This document shows, in pieces, positions 16,035 through 19,947 of a stretch of 19,947 nt of DNA; within the stretch, counting starts at the first letter, position 1; each line of letters opens with the position of its first letter. The translations under genes and the position numbers were made by a program. Below the pieces are notes generated by a model that saw only the letters and a list, made by a program, of their open reading frames with translations, was not told the DNA's origin and did not search any database. Source of the stretch: DATDWC01 sp035289805 (GTDB lineage: Bacteria; Patescibacteriota; Gracilibacteria; Peribacterales; Peribacteraceae); assembly GCA_035289805.1 (NCBI GenBank), contig DATDWC010000081.1, forward strand, positions 1 through 19,947, in the 5' to 3' direction.

Positions 16035-16760
16035 CTACAGAATGTACTCCTTCACATTCATCCCCTCCACACCCGGCAATTTCTGTTCCTGAGAGGTTTT
16101 AGGGTTATAGACAGTGTAGTAGAGATCGATGAGTTCCGGGGTCTTTAGTCTCTCAGAGGGACATCCGACGTTTGCAAGGCCCGTCTTCACCAAATTGACC
16201 CTATCGCGGAGTGTGGTGCTCAGCTCCTCGAATTGGCGTTTGCGCGTGAGCGCTTTCTCACGTGTGTCGGATGGTGCAAGCCAGCCAAAGAGTTTGCTGA
16301 GGAAAGAGACGTTCTTCACTCCTGCTGGATCGATTGGCACAACCACATAGAATCGTTTCTGCATGATGTCCGAGACATCCACAAGCCGTTCGATGAATCG
16401 AGCGTAATCGAGTGTCTGCTCTTTGAGGAGTGGATTCTGCTGCTTCTCCGCACGACCCTGGAGATCCCCCACATATCCATCGACATTCAGCTTGGTGGAG
16501 CGAATGACAATTTGCAGTGGGAACGTGAGGGTATTGAGGAACTGTTCGTAACTCACGATGATTGCCTGCTGCTCATCATCACTCTTCAGACTAAAGTTCA
16601 TGCTCCCGACTCCCAAAACCGCACGCAGGCCACCATTCTTCAAAAGCACCGTATCCTGCCTGATCTCCGCAATGGGCAGAAACCTCTGAACACCCGTTGC
16701 CTCCCCCTTCTTCCGATTGCGGGTGGAATTTTTGCCTTTGGCGTTTTCCGGAGTAGCCAT
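16035..16760 (-). CDS. TraC/VirB4 N-terminal-like protein without an ATPase domain
   Basis: 241 residues. A basic, Asn/Lys-rich start is followed by VQRFLPIAEIRQDTVLLKNGGLRAVLGVGSMNF broken over the motif, the pattern found at the N-terminus of TraC/VirB4-type secretion ATPases, then YEQFLNTLTFPLQIVIRS and FYVVVPID. There is no Walker A or B motif; the frame closes with a TAG (16035-16037) before any ATPase domain, and rpsA follows. It lies 4 bp after prgI, so the two are an operon. Stand-alone proteins of this type occur beside PrgI in CPR genomes, perhaps as part of a pilus or DNA-transfer machine whose ATPase is encoded elsewhere. Function here is inferred from family only. Confidence 0.75.
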   Translation of the reverse strand: MATPENAKGKNSTRNRKKGEATGVQRFLPIAEIRQDTVLLKNGGLRAVLGVGSMNFSLKSDDEQQAIIVSYEQFLNTLTFPLQIVIRSTKLNVDGYVGDLQGRAEKQQNPLLKEQTLDYARFIERLVDVSDIMQKRFYVVVPIDPAGVKNVSFLSKLFGWLAPSDTREKALTRKRQFEELSTTLRDRVNLVKTGLANVGCPSERLKTPELIDLYYTVYNPKTSQEQKLPGVEGMNVKEYIL

Positions 16761-16764
16761 GGAA

Positions 16765-17367
16765 TTATGAATGAGAAACAGGAGAGCGTCCGCCGCTCTT
16801 CATAGAGCGCCAGAGAGCATCAATTCGCTTCTCCTGCTCAGTAATTGCTGCTTCATCCGCATTCAATATAGCCTCCGCACCAATTGTTCCCTCCAGGATC
16901 TCGGTGGCACTCTGCAGAGGAACATCTTTCCCTTCGCTTCCTTGATCGAGGAGTGCACTCAGATCTCCAATGCGGAGCGCGTTCTTTTTTGCTGCGACCG
17001 GTTTTTCCTCGGGAATTTTCTTCGATTTCTTGGAGGTAGCGCCATCCCGCGAAACAGTACTGAGACCCCGGCGTGGCTGGAAGACACGTCGGCGAGGTTT
17101 GATCATGAGCTCAAAAGCGAGGAGCGAGTAGCGCGTGAGCGGAATATCATTGATGCGTACAACGGCAAATGCCGCACACAAAATCAGAGGCCACCAAATG
17201 AATACATGCGCTACAAGTGGAATGGAGCCGTACGCTTTCGAAATCATTCCAAAGAGCGCGTAACTCGTCCCCCCTCCAAGCGCAATCATGATGATCTGTC
17301 GAAGCGACAATGGCCCGATCAGCTTGTCTTCTACCCGTACATTTTGTGGGATTTTGACGTAATCCAT
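16765..17367 (-). CDS. PrgI-family membrane protein
   Basis: 200 residues. The N-terminal about 95 residues are a PrgI domain: MDYVKIPQNVRVEDKLIGPL, two membrane helices (about 24-46 and 53-70), then VRINDIPLTRYSLLAFELMIKPRRRVF. PrgI-type proteins (VirB3-like) partner VirB4 ATPases in type IV secretion of Gram-positive bacteria. The C-terminal half is charged, low in hydrophobicity, with KKSKKIPEEKPVAAKKNALRI near residue 120 (shown in part) and a helical, acidic end. ATG 17367 lies 13 bases from the predicted transcript start of a strong promoter. The TraC-like gene follows by 4 bp. Confidence 0.85.
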   Translation of the reverse strand: MDYVKIPQNVRVEDKLIGPLSLRQIIMIALGGGTSYALFGMISKAYGSIPLVAHVFIWWPLILCAAFAVVRINDIPLTRYSLLAFELMIKPRRRVFQPRRGLSTVSRDGATSKKSKKIPEEKPVAAKKNALRIGDLSALLDQGSEGKDVPLQSATEILEGTIGAEAILNADEAAITEQEKRIDALWRSMKSGGRSPVSHS

Positions 17368-17387
17368 GAGGTTCAGTGAATCTCATT

Positions 17388-17396
17388 ATTATACCA
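17388..17396 (-). promoter_or_regulatory. Extended -10 promoter of the prgI-traC-like operon
   Basis: Minus strand TGGTATAAT (17396 to 17388): a perfect TATAAT with the TGn extension, in the 70-bp gap between ftsK and prgI. A -35 at 17-bp spacing is poor (TTCTTT), as often found with extended -10 promoters. The transcript start would be near 17380, giving a leader of only about 13 nt without a Shine-Dalgarno site. Confidence 0.6.
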
Positions 17397-17437
17397 CAAA
17401 ACGGGCTAAGAAAGAATGACGCACCAGGCACTCTGTA

Positions 17438-19930
17438 TCACTCCACGTAGACCCTTCGTGGCTTTGCTCCATCCACGGGTCCCACCACTCCCTTCTGCTC
17501 CAGGATATCGAGGAGCCGCGCGGCACGCGCGTAGCCAATCTTGAGGTGCCGCTGCAGAAGACTCGCCGAAGCCTTCTTGGCACCACGTACGAGATCGATT
17601 GCTTCGAACGTTAAATCGTCGCCCCCATCATCATCTGCATCAAGATCAATGCCACCGATAATCACAGGTGCAGCTGCAGCAGCCCCTGCAAAGGGGTTCG
17701 CATCATCATCCCCAGCACCACCCGATGAGCCGCTACTCCCAAATCCCCCCTGTGTGAGAGTAGAGGAATCACGCCCACGAGATGCAAAACCAGCTCCCCG
17801 ATCCTCGCTTGCCCCTCGAAGCCCGCCCCCTTGTCCACCATAGCTCGAAAAGGCGGGCGAAGTGGGGCCCATATTGATCTGCGCAGTGATCGCGCCACCG
17901 CCCGAGATTTTTACATGGTTAATGACTTTCTCCACTTCCTTACTCGTCACAAAGATTCCCTGCACACGGACAGGCATCGGGGTATGCGCCATGATGTAGA
18001 GCATATCGCCTTTCCCCAGGAGATCCTCCGCACCTGTGGAATCGAGGATGGTGCGTGAATCAATGGAGCTCACCGTACGGAATCCGATGCGTGCCGGGAT
18101 ATTTGCTTTGATCACGCCGGTGATGACATCCACCGATGGTCGTTGCGTTGCAATGATCAGGTGAATACCCGTGGCACGCGCAATCTGCGCAATCCGCGTG
18201 ATCATCATTTCGGTATCGCGCCGAAACTGTCGCATCATCAAATCTGCAAGCTCATCGATGACGACGATGATGCGCGGCATCTGCTTTGTTTCATCCTCTT
18301 GCTTCTCGTTGAATTCCTGGAGGTTCCGAGCACCAATCTCAGAGAATCGCGCAAGCCTCCGACCCATCTCCGCAACAACCCACCGGAGCGCTTTGAGCGC
18401 CCGCTCGGACTCTGTAATCACCGGAGTGAGGAGGTGAGGAATACCATCATAGAGCGAGAGCTCCACCCGCTTTGGATCCACCAGAATGAATTTGAGCTCG
18501 TGTGGAGCATTCTGGTAGAGGAGCGATGTGAGGAACGTGTTCATGCAGACAGATTTCCCAGATCCCGTGGCTCCTGCAATGAGGAGGTGCGGCATATCGG
18601 CAAGATCGTAGATGACGGCTTTCCCCGAAACATCGCGGCCAAAGGGCAGAGAGAGCGGTGATTCTGCTTCCCGGAACTCCGGGCTCTCCAGAATCTCACG
18701 GAGGTGCACCGTCGTTCGCTTTTCGTTTGGCATTTCGATACCGACAAGGGATTTCCCGGGGATCGGAGCTTCGATACGGAGTGATGGCGCCGCAAGTGCA
18801 AGCGCGAGATCATTTTTGAGGTTTGCAATGCGCGAGAGCTTTACGCCTTCCGATGGCTCCAATGCAAACTGCGTCACCGTAGGACCGGGGTGCGCTTCCC
18901 GCACCGTGACCACAACATCAAACTCCTTCAGCTTTTCTTCGATGAGCTGCGCTTGCTTCTTGAGTGTCGCGTCATCCACCATCACTTCGCTCCGCGAATC
19001 ATCCAGGCAATCGAGAGACGGGAACTCCCAGTTCTCGAACCTTGTATCCTGCATACCGATATCCTCATCTTCGCTCGTTGCTCTCGGGATGACCTTTGCC
19101 TTTTCCGCCATGAGGGGAGCCGAAGCCTTCTTCCCATTCTTCCCTGTGAGCTTCTCCTGCACGAATGCGGGACGGACAATATTGATTTCCGCTTCCTCCT
19201 CTTCTGCCTTCCTTCCTTTCCCTTTTCTCCCTGCTTCCGCCTCGGCATCTCCCTTCTTCATTCCCTTCTCGATTGCATCCAGGGCTTCATCCATCACAGA
19301 CCGTTTCTTTGTTTCCTTCCCCTTCTGTGTGGAGCTACTCTTTCCCCCTTCATCATTCGGGGAACTCGGGTGCATGAGCTTATGCAGTCCACGGAGGATC
19401 CCGACCGGACTCGTCTCAAACGTAATGAGGAGGCCAATGAGGAAGAGCGCCGAGAGAAACACATACGCAACAGGAACGCTCGAGAACGCGAGCAACGGAA
19501 AACTGACCATGAACCCGATTGCTCCCCCAAGCTCCTCGCGACGCGCGCCGATTTCCTCGAATGGAGCCTGAATATGGATAAACCCAAGCACCGCAACAAG
19601 ACAGCATGCAAGCCCCACAGCACTGCGGAACTCGAGCACGGCATCTTTGCGCGCGAAGAGCGAAAGTCCAGAAATCGTAAGAGCGATTGGAAGGAGAATC
19701 GAAGCTCCGCCAAAGAAGAACCGGAGTGCATTCATCACCCCCTCTCCCATAATTCCCGCATTCCCCTGGATAATGAGGAAGCAGACCGCAGCAAGTGCAA
19801 GCTGCACAAAACCACTGATGTACCGTCGTGTTTCGACCGAGAGCTCCAGGGACTCCAGGGTGTCTTTCCGCCTACGACGCATCATTTTTCGCGTTAACTT
19901 GCGCCGCACAGATCTTCGCATCTTCGGCAT
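17438..19930 (-). CDS. ftsK: FtsK/SpoIIIE-type DNA translocase
   Basis: 830 residues. A very basic N-terminus (RRSVRRKLTRKMMRRRRK) precedes four membrane helices (about residues 35-185) and a charged Lys/Glu linker (about 195-290). The motor follows, with Walker A GATGSGKS (453-460, Lys459), VDPKRVELSLYDGIPHL and Walker B IIVVIDELADLMM, then the ATQRPSVDVITGVIKANIPAR region. The winged-helix gamma domain is at the C-terminus (ASASLLQRHLKIGYARAARL, ending GAKPRRVYVE). It pumps chromosome DNA through the division septum. Between motor and gamma is an unusual Gly/Ser/Ala/Asp-rich stretch (about 685-765). ATG 19930 is the first start in the frame; M4 is a possible alternative. Confidence 0.95.
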   Translation of the reverse strand: MPKMRRSVRRKLTRKMMRRRRKDTLESLELSVETRRYISGFVQLALAAVCFLIIQGNAGIMGEGVMNALRFFFGGASILLPIALTISGLSLFARKDAVLEFRSAVGLACCLVAVLGFIHIQAPFEEIGARREELGGAIGFMVSFPLLAFSSVPVAYVFLSALFLIGLLITFETSPVGILRGLHKLMHPSSPNDEGGKSSSTQKGKETKKRSVMDEALDAIEKGMKKGDAEAEAGRKGKGRKAEEEEAEINIVRPAFVQEKLTGKNGKKASAPLMAEKAKVIPRATSEDEDIGMQDTRFENWEFPSLDCLDDSRSEVMVDDATLKKQAQLIEEKLKEFDVVVTVREAHPGPTVTQFALEPSEGVKLSRIANLKNDLALALAAPSLRIEAPIPGKSLVGIEMPNEKRTTVHLREILESPEFREAESPLSLPFGRDVSGKAVIYDLADMPHLLIAGATGSGKSVCMNTFLTSLLYQNAPHELKFILVDPKRVELSLYDGIPHLLTPVITESERALKALRWVVAEMGRRLARFSEIGARNLQEFNEKQEDETKQMPRIIVVIDELADLMMRQFRRDTEMMITRIAQIARATGIHLIIATQRPSVDVITGVIKANIPARIGFRTVSSIDSRTILDSTGAEDLLGKGDMLYIMAHTPMPVRVQGIFVTSKEVEKVINHVKISGGGAITAQINMGPTSPAFSSYGGQGGGLRGASEDRGAGFASRGRDSSTLTQGGFGSSGSSGGAGDDDANPFAGAAAAAPVIIGGIDLDADDDGGDDLTFEAIDLVRGAKKASASLLQRHLKIGYARAARLLDILEQKGVVGPVDGAKPRRVYVE

Positions 19931-19938
19931 CGGCAGAG

Positions 19939-19944
19939 ATTATG
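19939..19944 (-). promoter_or_regulatory. Possible -10 box of ftsK (leaderless transcript)
   Basis: Minus strand CATAAT (5/6 to TATAAT) ends 8 bases before the ftsK ATG at 19930, which would start the transcript at or next to the start codon. The -35 would lie outside the window, so this cannot be confirmed. Confidence 0.3.
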
Positions 19945-19947
19945 ACA

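Noticed and set aside
18612..19897. Long plus-strand frames of 319 and 335 codons opposite ftsK
   Set aside because: They mirror the ftsK coding strand, are rich in Ser/Arg or Glu/His from codon complementarity, and have no domain signs.
1..19947. CRISPR array
   Set aside because: No set of regularly spaced repeats; the only long direct repeat pair is TR/VR.

Overview
The window looks like a chromosomal piece from a Candidate Phyla Radiation (Patescibacteria) bacterium, most like the Peregrinibacteria/Peribacter group. This is an inference from gene content: a very short SecG of the CPR type, a membrane-anchored family 5 solute-binding protein, a PrgI plus TraC-like pair, a giant alpha-2-macroglobulin beside pbpC, a retained ribosomal protein L9, and a diversity-generating retroelement. 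Base composition is near half G+C. TGA ends at least five genes, so the code is standard and not the TGA=Gly code of Gracilibacteria. Shine-Dalgarno sites are weak or absent before most genes.

Bases 1-2130 hold a diversity-generating retroelement (DGR), the highlight of the window. From right to left on the minus strand it has a sigma70-like promoter, a 274-residue target gene whose C-terminus is the variable repeat (VR, 1261-1369), a hairpin/terminator, a structured non-coding stretch, the template repeat (TR, 845-953) and the N-terminal 174 codons of the reverse transcriptase, which leaves the window at base 1. The accessory gene avd lies between TR and the RT gene on the opposite strand. 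Its start overlaps the RT start and its stop codon abuts TR. TR and VR are 109 bp long and differ at 19 places. Every one of these is an A in the minus-strand TR, which is the signature of adenine-directed mutagenic retrohoming. All nine TR asparagine codons are changed in VR.

Bases 2131-2439 carry no gene but contain GC-rich inverted repeats. Then come, on the plus strand, secG, a tethered peptide-type solute-binding protein, rplI with its own promoter, tRNA-Lys(CTT), a HIT-family protein, a 2005-residue alpha-2-macroglobulin with a CSEQ thioester motif, and pbpC. The last two form the conserved envelope-defence and peptidoglycan-repair pair known from Proteobacteria.

Bases 14547-19930 run on the minus strand: ftsK, then prgI and a TraC/VirB4-N-like gene from a good extended -10 promoter, then rpsA with an unusual C-terminal tail. 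rpsA converges on pbpC with a 16-bp gap. Apart from the DGR, the window is mostly core cell-envelope, translation and chromosome-segregation functions.
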